This document shows positions 7,139 through 7,382 of a stretch of DNA of 7,382 bases, one piece after another. The stretch is from JBEGQX01 sp041180805. GTDB lineage: Bacteria; Planctomycetota; Planctomycetia; Gemmatales; Gemmataceae. Positions within the stretch are counted from its first letter, which is position 1; every line of letters starts with the position of its first letter. A program made the position numbers and the translations under genes. Below the pieces are notes generated by a model. The model made no database searches. It saw only the letters and a program-made list of their open reading frames with translations, and was not told where the DNA came from. The stretch spans positions 1-7,382 of the forward strand of contig JBEGQX010000354.1 of the NCBI GenBank assembly GCA_041180805.1, read 5' to 3'.

Positions 7139-7293
7139 GTTAAGTTCCTGTTAACTTTGATGAAGCTTTAACTATCGATATTTTCGTAACCTTGGCAAGG
7201 AAATAAATTTCATATCGTATGCCAATCTCACCTTTTTATGAAAGTGTTAGCTTTCAAAGCAACCTATTTTCAGAAAATTACTGGTTGGATTCC
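7139..7293. other. AT-rich divergent spacer, probably holding the TIGR03032 promoter
   Basis: This spacer separates the minus-strand TIGR03032 gene from the putative + strand edge gene. It contains small symmetric elements: CCTTGGCAAGG at 7190-7200 (5-bp arms around one base), a 6-bp inverted repeat TGAAAG/CTTTCA at 7239-7256, and a bulged repeat GTTAA/TTAAC near 7150-7172 close to the TTG start. No T-run follows any of them in the right place for a terminator. TTGGCA-like hexamers occur on both strands, but I could not pair one with a convincing -10 box, so no promoter is called. Confidence 0.35.
7146..7149 (-). promoter_or_regulatory. Shine-Dalgarno supporting the TTG start of the TIGR03032 gene
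   Basis: On the minus strand AGGA lies 7 nt before the TTG at 7138. With an in-frame stop just upstream (7151-7153) no earlier start is possible, so this site decides the start. Confidence 0.6.
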
Positions 7294-7382
7294 ATGGCTG
7301 ACATAAAAGACCGGAGACTGTTATACCTGAAAGGTGCCCTTTTTGTTGGCTGGGGTTGCTTGCCGCTGGAATCATTTTGATA
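7294..7382 (+). pseudogene. Start of a small membrane protein gene with an apparent 1-nt frameshift (partial)
   Basis: From the ATG at 7294 the frame reads MADIKDRRLLYLKGALFV and then stops at a TGA (7378-7380) after 28 codons. In the -1 frame, from about 7344 to the end of the window, the sequence reads CWLGLLAAGIILI, a strongly hydrophobic membrane-helix-like run that stays open to the last base. Adding one T to the T5 run at 7340-7344 would join the two into a charged start, a KGALF and a continuous hydrophobic helix. This resembles small planctomycete membrane proteins that begin with a DRRLLYLKG-like segment; that resemblance is from memory. The break could be an indel mutation, a sequencing error in the homopolymer, or ribosomal frameshifting. 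No strong Shine-Dalgarno is seen, only GGTTGGA about 4 nt before the ATG. The rest of the gene is outside the window. Confidence 0.42.

Noticed and set aside
7190..7200. CCTTGGCAAGG palindrome, sharing the 9-mer TAACCTTGG with the leader of the DUF4139 gene
   Set aside because: The arms are only 5 bp and the shared word is short, so chance is likely. There is no third copy in the window to support a regulator site.
1..7382. CRISPR array, tRNA, rRNA, insertion sequence, phage or defence cassette
   Set aside because: No spaced direct repeats, no transposase or nuclease-like frames, and no RNA gene structure were found. The window reads as ordinary planctomycete chromosome with under-characterised families.

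Overview
The window most likely comes from a member of the Planctomycetota; a verrucomicrobial relative is the main alternative. The evidence is a planctomycete-type cytochrome gene (PSCyt1 haem domain, DUF1549/PSCyt2 and DUF1553/PSD1) followed directly by a DUF1501 gene. This pair occurs in many copies in those genomes. A TIGR03032 protein and a MuiA-like DUF4139 protein also fit. No 16S or other marker gene is present, so the placement rests on gene families recalled from memory.

Layout: (1) positions 1-117 hold the last 38 codons of an unidentified + strand gene whose end overlaps the next start by 11 nt. (2) 107-2530 (+) encodes a secreted, probably dihaem PSCyt/DUF1549/DUF1553 protein. 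(3) 2550-3827 (+) encodes a Tat-exported DUF1501 protein, 19 nt downstream. (4) 3828-3923 is a convergent gap with a long stem-loop whose U-tract lies on the minus-strand side. (5) 3924-5822 (-) encodes a secreted, cysteine-free MuiA-like DUF4140/DUF4139 protein. (6) 5823-6043 holds a minus-strand intrinsic terminator, a second inverted repeat and an AT-rich tail. (7) 6044-7138 (-) encodes a cytoplasmic TIGR03032/DUF4915 protein that begins at TTG. (8) 7139-7293 is an AT-rich divergent spacer. (9) 7294-7382 (+) looks like the first codons of a small membrane protein, broken by an apparent one-base frameshift and cut off by the window end.

The first three + strand genes look like one operon. 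In the well-known PSCyt/DUF1501 pairing, a c-type cytochrome-like protein and an alkaline-phosphatase-fold protein are made together and act outside the cytoplasm; their biochemical role is not established. The two minus-strand genes appear to be separate transcription units, because a terminator lies between them. Nothing ties them functionally to the + strand operon.

I found no CRISPR array, tRNA, rRNA, transposase, phage gene or defence-type cassette. The points most worth a second look are the frameshifted edge gene, the poorly understood cytochrome/DUF1501 pair with its charged helical insert, and the intergenic hairpins.
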